NCBI RefSeq assembly: GCF_001440415.1
Contig: NZ_LLYA01000135.1
Span: 56,512-120,511, forward strand
DNA length: 64,000 bases
Direction: 5' to 3'
Origin: Bradyrhizobium retamae
Lineage (GTDB): Bacteria > Pseudomonadota > Alphaproteobacteria > Rhizobiales > Xanthobacteraceae
How positions within the stretch are numbered: the first letter of the stretch is position 1; each line of letters opens with the position of its first letter. Shown piece by piece: positions 1 to 8,587 of the stretch. Position numbers and translations under genes: made by a program. The notes under the pieces were generated by a model that saw only the letters and a list, made by a program, of their open reading frames with translations, had not been told where the DNA came from and did no database searches.

Positions 1-527
1 GCACCAATGGCGCCATAGACCACCTGCCAGCCATAGCGGCTGGCGATGAAGGTGATCGCCGGCAGGCCGACGGCCGCAGCCAGCGACCAGCCGAGAAAGA
101 TATAGGCGATGGTGCTGCCGCGCCTTTCTTCAGGCACGATCAGTGCGGCCGTTCCCGCCGCCTGCGGCGTGTAGAGCGCGCCGATTGCCAGCATTAGCAG
201 GCGAATGACGAGTAGGCTCGCATAGTCAGGCGCAAAGGCGGAAGCAATGTTGGAGAGCGCCAGCACGGCAAGTGTAGCCGTCAGCAGAGTGCGCCGCTCG
301 ATCCTGGAAGTCAGCCACGCCGTGATCGGCGAACCGACGCACAACATGATCGCGCCGAAGGTGATCAACAGCCCCGCGGTGCGGATCGAGACGTCAAGAC
401 CGGCAGACAGTTCGACCAGCATGCCCGCCGGCGCCAGCACCGAGCAGCCGGTGACGACGTTGCCGAGCATCAGCGCAGTCGGTGCAAAACGGCGCTCGGC
501 GTGGACAGGCCCGGACACATGTTTCAT
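1..527 (-). CDS. MFS transporter, N-terminal part (cut by window start)
   Basis: The minus strand reads open from an ATG at 527 to the window edge, giving about 175 residues beginning MKHVSGPVHAERRF. Several long hydrophobic helices are visible, and the loop motif SRIERRTLL after helix 2 resembles the MFS signature (DxxxRR type). The later text TPQAAGTAALIVPEERRG fits the helix 4-5 loop of drug/arabinose efflux permeases (DHA1/AraJ type). It would be an inner-membrane secondary transporter; the substrate cannot be told. The start is chosen because the reading frame is hydrophilic then hydrophobic from there; no good Shine-Dalgarno is seen. The C-terminal half lies outside the window. It is divergent from thrS. 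Confidence 0.8.
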   Translation of the reverse strand, partial: MKHVSGPVHAERRFAPTALMLGNVVTGCSVLAPAGMLVELSAGLDVSIRTAGLLITFGAIMLCVGSPITAWLTSRIERRTLLTATLAVLALSNIASAFAPDYASLLVIRLLMLAIGALYTPQAAGTAALIVPEERRGSTIAYIFLGWSLAAAVGLPAITFIASRYGWQVVYGAIG

Positions 528-731
528 GCAGATGCATCTAGACTGTGGGCCGTGCCAAGAAAAGGACGAGATACCGGATTATTTGTCATCGCTTGTTATG
601 AGTTCATTGATCGACGGCGCTGATGCCGAGCGCACGTCGCCGTGACGGAGAAGCATTTTTTCCGGACGATGGGGCCAGATGTCTGCCCTGCGGCCCTGCC
701 ACACGGCCTATTTCGCGAAATTGCCCGATTG

Positions 732-790
732 CAGGGGCCGAATCCCCTGCTATACCCCTGCTTTCCCGCTTACCTGCGCTCGTTCGCAGG
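732..790 (+). promoter_or_regulatory. Two hairpins in the thrS leader
   Basis: Two short perfect inverted repeats lie just before thrS: CAGGGG/CCCCTG at 732-749 and CCTGCG/CGCAGG at 773-790, the second ending about 10 bases before the ribosome binding site. They could fold in a leader RNA and affect thrS expression. Translational autocontrol by a leader is known for E. coli thrS, but this leader is not visibly tRNA-like, so a regulatory role is inference. The rest of 528-811 shows nothing else. Confidence 0.3.
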
Positions 791-811
791 AGTGAGCTTT
801 AGGAGATGCCA

Positions 812-2857
812 ATGCCTGACAGCAATGCACCCGCATCGGGGTTCCAATTTGGCCTTGCGAACTTGAAACCGGCCGAACCCGTGCAAAAAATCACCCTCAC
901 CTTCCCCGACGGCGCGAAGCGCGACTTCGCCAAGGACACCACCGGACTCGACGTCGCCAAGGGCATATCGCCCTCGCTCGCCAAGCGCACGGTCGCGATG
1001 GCGCTGGACGGCGTGGTCGCCGATCTCAACGATCCGATTTCGCACGATGCGAAGATCGAACTCATCAGCCGCGAAGACCCGCGCGCGCTCGAACTGATCC
1101 GGCACGACTGCGCGCATGTGCTGGCCGAAGCGGTGCAGTCGCTGTGGCCAGGCACGCAGGTCACGATCGGCCCGGTGATCGAGAACGGCTTCTATTACGA
1201 CTTCTTCCGCAACGAGCCGTTCACGCCGGAAGATTTCGCGGCGATCGAAAAGCGGATGCGCGAGATCATCGCGCGCGACAAGCCCTTCACCAAGGAAGTC
1301 TGGGATCGCGAGAAGACCAAGCAGGTGTTCCGCGACAAGGGCGAGACCTTCAAGGTCGAGCTGGTCGACGCCATTCCCGGCGACGAGCCGATTAAGATCT
1401 ATTTCCAGGGCGACTGGTTCGACCTGTGCCGCGGGCCGCACATGAGTTCGACCGGCAAGATCGGCAACGCCTTCAAGCTGATGAAGGTGGCGGGCGCCTA
1501 TTGGCGCGGCGACGCCAACAACCCGATGCTGACGCGCATCTACGGCACGGCATTCGCAAAGCAGGAAGAGCTCGACGCGTACCTCAAGCAGATCGAGGAA
1601 GCCGAGAAGCGCGACCACCGCAAGCTTGGCCGCGAGCTCGATCTCTTCCACTTCCAGGAGGAAGGCCCCGGCGTCGTGTTCTGGCACCCGAAGGGCTGGA
1701 CCATCTTCCAGGCGCTGATTGCCTATATGCGCCGCCGCCTGACCGGCGACTATGACGAGGTCAACGCACCGCAGATCCTCGACAAGGCACTGTGGGAGAC
1801 CTCCGGCCATTGGGACTGGTACCGCGAGAACATGTTCGCAGCGCAGTCGGCCGGCGACGAGGCGGAGGACAAGCGCTGGTTTGCGTTGAAGCCGATGAAC
1901 TGCCCGGGCCATGTCCAGATATTCAAGCACGGCCTGAAGAGCTATCGCGACCTGCCCTTGCGCCTTGCCGAATTCGGCGTGGTGCATCGATATGAGCCGT
2001 CGGGCGCGATGCATGGCTTGATGCGCGTGCGCGGCTTCACCCAGGACGATGCGCATGTGTTCTGCACTGAGGCGCAGCTTGCCGACGAGTGCCTCAAGAT
2101 CAACGACCTGATCCTGTCGACCTACGCCGATTTCGGCTTTGAGGGCGAACTCACGGTCAAGCTCTCGACCCGGCCGGAAAAGCGCGTCGGCACCGACGAG
2201 ATGTGGGATCATGCCGAGCGCGTGATGGCCACCGTGCTGGCGGAAATTCACGCCAGCGGCAGCAACCGCATCAAGACCGCGATCAACCCGGGCGAAGGCG
2301 CGTTCTACGGGCCGAAGTTCGAATATGTGCTGCGCGACGCCATCGGCCGCGACTGGCAATGCGGCACCACGCAGGTCGACTTCAACCTGCCGGAACGGTT
2401 CGGCGCGTTCTACATCGATGCCGACGGCTCGAAGAAAGCGCCGGTGATGGTGCATCGCGCGATCTGCGGCTCGATGGAGCGTTTCATTGGCATCCTGATC
2501 GAACACTTTGCCGGCAACTTCCCGCTCTGGCTGGCGCCGACGCAGGTGGTGGTCACGACCATCACCTCCGAAGGCGACGAATACGCCAAGGTGGTCGCGG
2601 CTGCCGCGCGGCGGGCCGGCCTGCGCGTCGAGATCGACCTGCGCAACGAGAAGATCAACTACAAGGTACGCGAGCACTCGCTGGCCAAGATCCCTGCCCT
2701 GCTCGTCGTCGGCAAGAAGGAAGCCGAGACCCATTCGGTCTCGATCCGCCGGCTCGGCAGCGACGGGCAAAAGGTGATGCCGACCGACGAGGCGCTGGTC
2801 GCCCTCGTCGAGGAAGCGACGCCGCCGGACGTCAAGCGGGCGCGGGCGGCGGCCTGA
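812..2857 (+). CDS. thrS: Threonine--tRNA ligase
   Basis: This cytoplasmic class II synthetase charges tRNA-Thr. The domain order is complete: TGS near residues 28-90, the second additional (editing) domain with [10 protein letters not shown] and GPHMSSTG, then the catalytic core with the zinc ligand Cys in MNCPGH, motif 2 region [10 protein letters not shown] and RGFTQDDAH, motif 3 [19 protein letters not shown], and the anticodon-binding domain from about 580 on. At 681 residues it is slightly longer than most ThrS because of a short N-terminal extension. Translation is placed at the ATG at 812, six bases after AGGAG (801-805); an in-frame ATG at 806 abuts that motif and is less likely. It is transcribed alone. 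Confidence 0.97.
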   Translation: MPDSNAPASGFQFGLANLKPAEPVQKITLTFPDGAKRDFAKDTTGLDVAKGISPSLAKRTVAMALDGVVADLNDPISHDAKIELISREDPRALELIRHDCAHVLAEAVQSLWPGTQVTIGPVIENGFYYDFFRNEPFTPEDFAAIEKRMREIIARDKPFTKEVWDREKTKQVFRDKGETFKVELVDAIPGDEPIKIYFQGDWFDLCRGPHMSSTGKIGNAFKLMKVAGAYWRGDANNPMLTRIYGTAFAKQEELDAYLKQIEEAEKRDHRKLGRELDLFHFQEEGPGVVFWHPKGWTIFQALIAYMRRRLTGDYDEVNAPQILDKALWETSGHWDWYRENMFAAQSAGDEAEDKRWFALKPMNCPGHVQIFKHGLKSYRDLPLRLAEFGVVHRYEPSGAMHGLMRVRGFTQDDAHVFCTEAQLADECLKINDLILSTYADFGFEGELTVKLSTRPEKRVGTDEMWDHAERVMATVLAEIHASGSNRIKTAINPGEGAFYGPKFEYVLRDAIGRDWQCGTTQVDFNLPERFGAFYIDADGSKKAPVMVHRAICGSMERFIGILIEHFAGNFPLWLAPTQVVVTTITSEGDEYAKVVAAAARRAGLRVEIDLRNEKINYKVREHSLAKIPALLVVGKKEAETHSVSIRRLGSDGQKVMPTDEALVALVEEATPPDVKRARAAA

Positions 2858-2941
2858 TCATATAATCGGTCTAAATCGGCTTCCGCTGAAGCGGCTGTGC
2901 CACTATCTCTGGCACAGCCATTTCCGACAAAAGAGACCCTT

Positions 2942-3505
2942 GTGCCCGACGCCCTTGAACTTCTGAAGATCCGCCGCTCGGTAAAGCCCCGCGAGATGAG
3001 CGGGCCCGGCCCGACGCCAAGCGAACTCGAGACTATTCTGACCATCGGCGCGCGGGTGCCGGACCACGGCAAGCTGACGCCGTGGCGCTTCATCGTGTTC
3101 GAAGGCGATGCCCGGGCGCGGGCCGGCGACGTCATTGCGCAGGTGTTCGCGAAAAAGAATCCCTCCGCCCCGGCCGCCGACATCGAATTCGAAAAGCGCC
3201 GGCTGATGGACGCACCGCTGGTGATCGCCGTTGTCAGTTTCACCAAGCCGCACCCCAAGGTGCCGGGGTGGGAACAGGAATTATCCGCCGGCGCCAGCGC
3301 GATGAACATCGTCACGGCGGCGACGGCGCTTGGTTACGGCGCCTGCTGGCTGACCGGCTGGTTCGCGTTCGACCGCGACGTGCTCGACGGGCTCGGATTG
3401 AAGGCCGATGAAAAACTCGCCGGCTTCATCCACATCGGCACTCCGTCGAAGCCGGCCGAGGACCGCCCTCGCCCGGCGCTGTCGGATATCGTGACGCGGT
3501 TCTAG
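2942..3505 (+). CDS. Nitroreductase family oxidoreductase
   Basis: A 187-residue FMN-dependent nitroreductase-fold protein. It begins VPDALELLKIRRSVKP, the family's N-terminal phosphate-binding helix with RRS, followed by APLVIAVVS and ASAMNIVTAATALGYGACWLTGW, which line the flavin and dimer interface. Related proteins (YdjA/TdsD-like) reduce nitro compounds or quinones with NAD(P)H; the substrate here is unknown. GTG at 2942 is preferred because AAGAG sits six bases upstream; an in-frame GTG at 2897 has no such support. It follows thrS by 84 bases in the same direction and may be co-transcribed. Confidence 0.88.
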   Translation: MPDALELLKIRRSVKPREMSGPGPTPSELETILTIGARVPDHGKLTPWRFIVFEGDARARAGDVIAQVFAKKNPSAPAADIEFEKRRLMDAPLVIAVVSFTKPHPKVPGWEQELSAGASAMNIVTAATALGYGACWLTGWFAFDRDVLDGLGLKADEKLAGFIHIGTPSKPAEDRPRPALSDIVTRF

Positions 3506-3550
3506 GATCCCTGTGACCGTCATTGCCGGCCATGACGAGTTGCCATTGCC

Positions 3551-3990
3551 TCACGCGGCCTTCGAGGCCCGGCTGCCAAACCCGGACAGCAGCGCCTTGA
3601 GTTCGGATGCCGGCTTTGCTGCGCTGAACAGAAAACCCTGCACCTCGTTGCAGCCTTCGGCGCGCAGTTAGTCGAGCTGGTCCATGGTCTCGACGCTTCC
3701 GCCGTCGTCGTGATGTTCAGGCTGCGCCCGAGGCCGGAGATGGCGCGTACGATCGCGACACAGTCGGTCCGCTGGGCGAGGTCTTTCACGAATGAGCGAT
3801 CAATCTTGATCTTGTCGAATGGAAAACTCCGCAAGTAGCTCAGGCTCGAATAGCCGGTACCGAAATCGTCCATGGATATGCTGACGCCGAGTTCGCGAAG
3901 CTGATGCAGGATCGCAAGATTGGCCTCAGTCTCTGCCAAGAAGACCGATTCGGTAATTTCAAGTTCGAGCCGCCGCGGGCGGCGATTATG
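3551..3990 (-). pseudogene. EAL-domain c-di-GMP phosphodiesterase remnant
   Basis: Only the last third of an EAL domain is left. The minus strand reads LELEITESVFL, then DDFGTGYSSLSYLR and FDKIKIDRSFV, which are classic EAL phosphodiesterase text. At TTAEA the frame breaks: a missing base in what should read TAEGVETMDQLD shifts the frame, and the shifted frame also meets an in-frame TAA after MDQLD before continuing LRAEGCNEVQGFLFS to a stop near 3551. The GGDEF part and the first half of EAL, including the EAL motif itself, are absent; homology stops abruptly near 3990. It is therefore a 5'-truncated, frameshifted and nonsense-bearing gene that cannot make an active enzyme. Confidence 0.85.
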
Positions 3991-4051
3991 ATAGTTCTAA
4001 GTTGTGCGATGGTTAGTGGGTATTAGAGACTATGACAGTCGAACGCTGAGA

Positions 4052-4132
4052 CTTTTTGTTTGCCGCGTTTTCTGCACGCGAACCGGAGGCCACCCTTGGA
4101 TAAGCCCGAGGACATGCCTCGCTCGAAAACGC
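4052..4132. repeat. Dispersed intergenic repeat, family A, copy 1
   Basis: Reading on the minus strand, the block starts GCGTTTTCGAGCGAGGCATG, continues through CCTCGGGCTTATCC and CCGGTTCGCGTGCAGAAAAC, and ends GCGGCAAACAAAAA. The arrangement of GCGTTTTC, a short palindromic middle, GGTTCGCG and AAAACGCG recurs at 6509-6575 and 27477-27561. It lies next to the EAL remnant and does not code. I recognise this pattern as a repeat seen in many Bradyrhizobium intergenic spaces, from memory only. Confidence 0.6.
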
Positions 4133-4138
4133 CGTGGT

Positions 4139-5227
4139 CTAGCGCGCCACGACCTCGACCTCGCCGTCGACGCCGTTGACGACGTTGAAGGAGCGCTCGA
4201 ACACCTTGCCTTCGTTCTTGGCAATCGCCCGGTACTCGCCTTCGGACAGCACCACGCGCGGAAACGCGCCGATCGATTCCTTGATGACGTCGCCGCCCGG
4301 CGTGATCACCGACCATGCGGTGTTGGCGAGCGCCTCGCCGCCCCTGTCGCTGACCAGCTTCAGCGTAATCACCGCCGCGCGGTGGGAGACGGTCACGTCC
4401 GTCAGCTTGCCGGCCTGGACGCGGATGTCCGAGCGCACCACCGAATTGGCATCGCCATAGTTGGAGATGATGTAGTAGGTGCCCTCCGGCAGCAGCGCGA
4501 CGTCGCCCGCGGCGACGTTCGGAAGCAGTGGGGTGCGTTCGGAGCCTTCGAATTGGCTGCCCTTGTAGATCGCGAACGATATCTGGTTCGGGGGAATCTT
4601 GCTGGTGCCGACCCGGCCTTCGATGCGCAGTCCGCCGGCCGGAAGCACGAAAGCCACGCGGTCCGTCTCGGCTTTCAGGCTCACCGCCCGCACCGCGCTA
4701 ACCAGGCCGAGAGCGACATGAACGACGTAATTGCCGGGCGGCAGCACGATGTTCGGGGTAGCGCCGCGCTCCTCGCGGATCAGCTTGAACGTGCCGGTAT
4801 CGTCAGGCTTGTCGGCAAATACCCGCCACACTAGCCCGCCGTTGATAACAGGCAGATCCTTGCCGTAGCGCGCCGTCAGCGATAGCACCGCCTGACCTGC
4901 AGTGGCCACACCCGGCGGCGGTACCACCGGCGGCACGGCGGTGACTTGTGGCTGAACGATGGTCGGCTGGTTCAGCGGCGCCGGAAGCGGTGGAATCGCC
5001 CCCGTCCCCGATGGCGGCGCCAGATTCATGGCAGGCCCGGTCTGAGTGTCCGGAACCACGGCGGGCGGCACCGGTGGCGGGCGGTCCGAGAACCACTGGG
5101 CCGAGACCGGGGCTGGAAGAAGCAAAGCAAGCAGCGTGAAGGCAACCGCCAGCGCCGGAAAAGGCCGTCTGCCCCGTCCGCATCCTACGATACCGTTGCC
5201 GCCCGAAATCATCGCCATGCTTTTCAC
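4139..5227 (-). CDS. Secreted proline-rich protein of unknown function
   Basis: A 362-residue protein with an N-terminal signal peptide (basic start, hydrophobic ALAVAFTLLALLLPAP, cleavage near VSA-QW). After it comes a proline-rich linker of about 90 residues (PPPVPPAVVP and similar), then a beta-rich region with repeated units such as LPPGNYVVHVALG, LLPEGTYYIISNYG and VLSEGEYRAIAKNEG. These resemble carboxypeptidase-regulatory-like or PEGA-type beta sandwiches that decorate exported proteins. The best guess is a periplasmic or envelope protein; no catalytic motif is seen. GTG at 5227 is the longest start; ATG at 5220 is equally possible. It is divergent from the patatin gene across a 222-base spacer. 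Confidence 0.75.
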   Translation of the reverse strand: MKSMAMISGGNGIVGCGRGRRPFPALAVAFTLLALLLPAPVSAQWFSDRPPPVPPAVVPDTQTGPAMNLAPPSGTGAIPPLPAPLNQPTIVQPQVTAVPPVVPPPGVATAGQAVLSLTARYGKDLPVINGGLVWRVFADKPDDTGTFKLIREERGATPNIVLPPGNYVVHVALGLVSAVRAVSLKAETDRVAFVLPAGGLRIEGRVGTSKIPPNQISFAIYKGSQFEGSERTPLLPNVAAGDVALLPEGTYYIISNYGDANSVVRSDIRVQAGKLTDVTVSHRAAVITLKLVSDRGGEALANTAWSVITPGGDVIKESIGAFPRVVLSEGEYRAIAKNEGKVFERSFNVVNGVDGEVEVVAR

Positions 5228-5449
5228 TTAAAACGCGGCAAATTCAAGCCTTCGTGGCCGAAGTTTGGCGAGCGGCGCTAGCTAGCGGAACCTGCACCGG
5301 GACCCAATGTTAATCCAGCGGTCGTGGTCCAGTCACATTTCCTGCCTAGGCCGGCATTCGCCGGGCATATAAACCATGCATCCGGATTGGAATGGACAAT
5401 TCTGGCGCGGCCGCGCCGCGGCGGTTATCGTTGAAGCCGGAGAGCATGC

Positions 5450-6505
5450 GTGTTGGATAGCTGGATGGGCCGCGGCCAGAAGAGCTCCGATGCCCAAGAC
5501 AAGGTAGGGCTCGGCAGTATCCGCCGGCCGGTGATCGGACTTGCGCTGGGTGGCGGCGCCGCACGCGGCTTTGCCCATATCGGCATCGTCCGGACGCTGG
5601 TGGCTCACGGAATCGTGCCCAACGTCGTGGTGGGAACGTCGATCGGAGCCGTGGTCGGCGGCGCCTTTGCTGCCGGACATCTCGACACGCTGGAAGAATG
5701 GGCACGCAGCCTGCAGCCGCGAACGGTCCTCTCCTATCTCGATATCCGCCTGAACGGTTCGGGCCTGATCGGCGGCGCGAAGCTTGCGGCCCAACTTGAG
5801 GCGGCGCTCGGCCAAAGCCTGATCGAGGACCTGCCGGTGAAATTCGCCACCGTCGCGACCGAAGTGCGCACCGGCCACGAAATCTGGCTGACCCATGGTC
5901 CAATGGTGGACGCGATGCGCGCCTCCTACGCGCTACCGGGAATATTCTCCCCGATCCTGGTTGGCGACCGCTGGCTGGTCGACGGCGCCCTGGTCAATCC
6001 GGTGCCGGTGTCGGCGGCGCGGGCGCTCGGCGCGGAAATCGTGATCGCTGCCAATCTTTCCAGCGATGTCTTCGCGCACGCCACGACGATCTATTCCCAC
6101 GGCCAGACGACTGGCGTTTCGGTATCGGTGATGCCGGAAGCGCTGCCCGAACCCGAGCCGCGCAAACGCGGCATCGGAAAATTCTTCTCCGCCGAGCGCA
6201 CGATGAAGCGTGAATTCTTCGGTGGCGGCGGACGGCCGGGCATCTCCTCGGTCATGGTCGATGCCTTCAACATCATGCAGGACCGCATCACCCGCGCTCG
6301 GCTTGCCGGCGATCCGCCAGACCTCCTGATCTCGCCCCGCGTCGGCAAGATCGGCTGGTTTGATTTTCATCGCGCTGACGATCTGATCGCCCACGGCGTG
6401 AAAGCGGCCGAGCGGGCGATCGACTCGATCCAGGAGGCGATCCATATCCTCGCGCCGCCGCAGATCGAAGCCGAGAAGGCGCTCGAAAAGCCTGACAAGG
6501 AATAG
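5450..6505 (+). CDS. Patatin-like phospholipase (RssA type)
   Basis: A 351-residue patatin-family serine hydrolase. The oxyanion-hole motif GGGAARGFAHIG sits near residue 34, the nucleophile motif GTSIGA (GxSxG) near 62, and the dyad aspartate motif DGALVNPVP (DGA/G) near 180. The family cleaves acyl ester bonds of phospholipids or related lipids with a Ser-Asp dyad; bacterial members of this length are mostly cytoplasmic or membrane-associated and of unknown substrate. GTG at 5450 follows GGAGAG at a good distance. The C-terminal 100 residues are charged and without recognisable domain. A family A repeat follows the stop. Confidence 0.9.
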   Translation: MLDSWMGRGQKSSDAQDKVGLGSIRRPVIGLALGGGAARGFAHIGIVRTLVAHGIVPNVVVGTSIGAVVGGAFAAGHLDTLEEWARSLQPRTVLSYLDIRLNGSGLIGGAKLAAQLEAALGQSLIEDLPVKFATVATEVRTGHEIWLTHGPMVDAMRASYALPGIFSPILVGDRWLVDGALVNPVPVSAARALGAEIVIAANLSSDVFAHATTIYSHGQTTGVSVSVMPEALPEPEPRKRGIGKFFSAERTMKREFFGGGGRPGISSVMVDAFNIMQDRITRARLAGDPPDLLISPRVGKIGWFDFHRADDLIAHGVKAAERAIDSIQEAIHILAPPQIEAEKALEKPDKE

Positions 6506-6508
6506 CGT

Positions 6509-6575
6509 AGCGTTCTCAGGCGAAGCTTGCCCTCGGACGTGATCCGAAGGTGGTCACCGGCTCGCGTCAAAAAGG
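6509..6575. repeat. Dispersed intergenic repeat, family A, copy 2
   Basis: The block GCGTTCTCAGGCGAAGCTTG, CCTCGGACGTGATCCGAAGG, TGGTCACCGGCTCGCGTCAA fills the gap between the patatin and CBS genes. It is a diverged relative of the 4052-4132 element, sharing GCGTT-TC, the CCTCGG-TGATCCGA palindrome and the GGCTCGCGTCAAAAA end. It lies between convergent genes, where such palindromes can serve as transcription stops. Confidence 0.5.
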
Positions 6576-6576
6576 C

Positions 6577-7005
6577 TCACGCCGTCTTGATGTAGTCGCG
6601 CAGCGCTTCCTGCTCGGCCTCATATTCCTGGACACGGCGCTTGACGATGTCGCCGATCGATATCAGGCCAACCACCTTGCCCTCCTCGATGACGGGCAGA
6701 TGCCTGAACTTGCCGAGCGTCATCATTTCCATGATCCCCGCGACGGTGTCGGACTGCCGGCAACTCACGACCTTGGTCGTCATGACCTCGCTGACCGGCT
6801 CTTCGAGCACCCTGGCGCCGCGCTCGCCCAACACGCGGACAATATCGCGCTCCGAAAGGATCCCCTCCACGCGTCCCTGGTTCATCACCAGCACGGCGCC
6901 GATCTTGCGTTCGCCAAGGATCTTGATCGCGGCCGAAAGCTTGGCATCCGGCTCGATGCTCGTGATCTGATGGCCCTTGGTGTCGAGAATTGAACGTACC
7001 GTCAT
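6577..7005 (-). CDS. CBS-domain protein
   Basis: A 142-residue protein made of two CBS motifs (a Bateman module) and nothing else: KLSAAIKILGERKIGAVLVM...GILSERDIVR and then DTVAGIMEMMTLGKFRHLPVIEEGKVVG...ISIGDIVK. CBS pairs bind adenosyl ligands such as AMP, ATP or SAM and act as energy sensors; stand-alone versions are common in Rhizobiales and their partners are mostly unknown. Both ribose-binding-type aspartates (SERD and SIGD) are present. The start at 7005 follows GGGAGG with a 5-base gap; a longer in-frame start at 7035 lacks such a site. Transcribed alone. Confidence 0.9.
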   Translation of the reverse strand: MTVRSILDTKGHQITSIEPDAKLSAAIKILGERKIGAVLVMNQGRVEGILSERDIVRVLGERGARVLEEPVSEVMTTKVVSCRQSDTVAGIMEMMTLGKFRHLPVIEEGKVVGLISIGDIVKRRVQEYEAEQEALRDYIKTA

Positions 7006-7194
7006 TGTCGCCTCCCTGAATCCGTTCGTGCCCAAGGGGCCGGACTTGTTCGTGAGTCTTCAATCAACAGTTCCGCGCCGGTTTCGTTTGAGGGCGCGGT
7101 TTGCAAGCGCGGCTGTCATCCATGGCAGCGGCATTGGCTTGCGTTACAACCAGTGCGGATGATGGATGAAATCGGCGCTCGCCGCAAGCGGCGA

Positions 7195-7992
7195 TCAGAC
7201 GCGGCCAGACTCGTCCGGCCATGAAGCATCCGCGGCATGCGGCGTCGCACGCGGTACCGGATCGAACAGCGAAAACAACATCAGGCCGGCGAGAAATCCG
7301 CCGATATGCGCCTGCCAGGCAACGCTGGCGCCTTCCGCGCCGATCGAGATTGATCCGAGGCCGAAGATGATGTTGACGCCGAACCACACCGCCAGAAATC
7401 CGAGCACGCGCGCGTTGCGCAAAGCCCGGGAAAGCGACAGCGCCGGAACCTTCGCGGCGGCATCCGCATCGCCCCGGTGGAACGAAAGAAAACTTCCCCG
7501 CACGAAGGCAAAGCGAATGGCAGCGGCCATGGCGCCGGATACCGAGGCCGAGGCGCCGATCATTGGCGCGATCGCGTGTTCATGGGTGACGAGATGTGCC
7601 ACGGCGCCGGCCGCGGCCGTCACCGCCATGAAGACGAAGAACCTGACGGCACCGAACCGGCGCGCCAGCGCGCTGCCGAACGGCAACAGCCACAACAGGT
7701 TGAAGCCGATATGGCTGAGATTGGCATGCAGCAGCGAATAGGTGACGAAGGTCCATACCTTGGCGCCGGCCCCGCCTGGAAAGGTGATGTTGAGTAAGGT
7801 GGAGTCGTAGCGCTTCGGAATGAAGCCAAAGACGTCGATGGTCCAGTTCTCCAGCTCAACCGGCAGCAGCACCCGCAAATGAATTGCAGCGATCAGCGCG
7901 ATATATGCCGTGAGCGCGCCCGGTAACGTCAAGATCGGCTCGTGCGGGGCGTCCGGCGGCTCGACCGGGGATGAGTAAGACTGGGATTCCAA
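7195..7992 (-). CDS. Rhomboid family intramembrane serine protease
   Basis: A polytopic membrane protein of about 265 residues. Seen in order: HANLSHIGFNLLWLLPFGSAL (the HxxxN-type helix with structural histidines), the nucleophile segment MIGASASVSGAM, and the catalytic histidine in WQAHIGGFLAGLML. The nucleophile motif reads GASA rather than the canonical GASG, so the glycine after the serine is replaced; the Ser and His remain. Rhomboids cut transmembrane helices within the bilayer; the substrate is unknown. The frame stays open up to 8400, but the upstream part is composed of repeat-like and RNA-like sequence, so I place the start at TTG 7992; GTG at 8070 is an alternative. Confidence 0.8.
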   Translation of the reverse strand: MESQSYSSPVEPPDAPHEPILTLPGALTAYIALIAAIHLRVLLPVELENWTIDVFGFIPKRYDSTLLNITFPGGAGAKVWTFVTYSLLHANLSHIGFNLLWLLPFGSALARRFGAVRFFVFMAVTAAAGAVAHLVTHEHAIAPMIGASASVSGAMAAAIRFAFVRGSFLSFHRGDADAAAKVPALSLSRALRNARVLGFLAVWFGVNIIFGLGSISIGAEGASVAWQAHIGGFLAGLMLFSLFDPVPRATPHAADASWPDESGRV

Positions 7993-8139
7993 GGGGTCCA
8001 GGACCTTAGCTGGCGGCTTCGAGTCGTATGGGCCCAGATAGGCGGCTTTGCCCGGCCTGTGCAAGTGCACAATCGCAGCTACCCCGTATCCCCCGGACGC
8101 GGCGCAGCGCCTCTTGGCGGTGCGCCGCAGAGCCGACCT

Positions 8140-8215
8140 ACTGCGGCGGCCTGTGTCCCGGCTCTGCGTCGCATCACTGCGTGCCGCGCCGCGTCCGGGA
8201 CACAAGTTCGGCCGC
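8140..8215. repeat. GTGTCCCGG...CCGGGACAC palindromic element
   Basis: GTGTCCCGGCTCTGCG and CGCGTCCGGGACAC form the ends of an imperfect palindrome with GC-rich middle. A shorter relative occurs at about 60122-60165 with CGTGTCCCCGGGGGCAGCG and CGCGTCCGGGATACG. Such imperfect palindromes are typical of dispersed REP-like elements; no coding content is evident. Confidence 0.45.
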
Positions 8216-8220
8216 CTTCC

Positions 8221-8256
8221 AAAAGAAAAAGGGAGGATGCTGAGAACATCCTCCCT
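8221..8256 (-). terminator. Strong intrinsic terminator on the minus strand
   Basis: A 10-base-pair perfect stem (AGGGAGGATG / CATCCTCCCT at 8230-8239 and 8247-8256) with a 7-base loop is followed on the minus strand by TTTTTCTTTT. This is a textbook rho-independent stop for RNA made leftward from upstream of 8256. The annotated rhomboid gene begins only after it, so the terminator must end another transcript. Confidence 0.8.
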
Positions 8257-8420
8257 TGTCTTGCTGGCCTTTTCGCGCCCGGAGCCGGGATCACATCCCC
8301 GCCCCTCCCTGCGCGATGACCAAACTGTTTGACGCCACCTGTGTACCAACTGCGCCGGACAGATAAGCCGGAGCCGCCTGATGCGTTCCACATTACGCAC
8401 GCCGCAGCGCCACCGCCAAC
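8221..8420 (-). ncRNA. Candidate small RNA upstream of the rhomboid gene
   Basis: Between a promoter-like AT-rich patch near 8425-8450 and the terminator at 8221-8256 lie about 170 minus-strand bases without a convincing reading frame, containing GC-rich potential stems such as CGGCTCCGGC and GGGAGGGGCGGGGATG. A strong terminator with no gene ahead of it suggests a small RNA or an attenuated leader of the rhomboid gene. I do not recognise a named RNA family. The terminator is seen directly; the RNA is inference. Confidence 0.4.
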
Positions 8421-8427
8421 CTCATAG

Positions 8428-8442
8428 TTAATTTAACGTTAA
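8428..8442. promoter_or_regulatory. CtrA-type binding site TTAA-N7-TTAA
   Basis: The sequence TTAATTTAACGTTAA matches exactly the full CtrA motif TTAA-N7-TTAA of alphaproteobacteria. It sits 146 bases before the PAS-type gene on the plus strand and just upstream of the candidate small RNA on the minus strand, so it could control either. Confidence 0.55.
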
Positions 8443-8587
8443 CAACGCAAAGCCGCGCCCCACGCGGCCAAATCGCGTCCCCGGCATGGACGCTGCACAG
8501 CCTGTCCTGCACAACGAACAAGGGAAGGCGTGTTGCGCAAAAGCGGGACAGATGTGTCCCGCCAAGGCAAGCCGGGGAAAGGTAAGC

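Noticed and set aside
770..2770. 666-residue open frame on the minus strand over thrS
   Set aside because: It is an antisense shadow of a certain thrS in GC-rich DNA, with His/Arg/Gly-rich text and no domain.
8071..8400. N-terminal extension of the rhomboid protein up to 8400
   Set aside because: It crosses a strong terminator and REP-like palindrome; the text is Arg-rich and unlike rhomboid N-termini.
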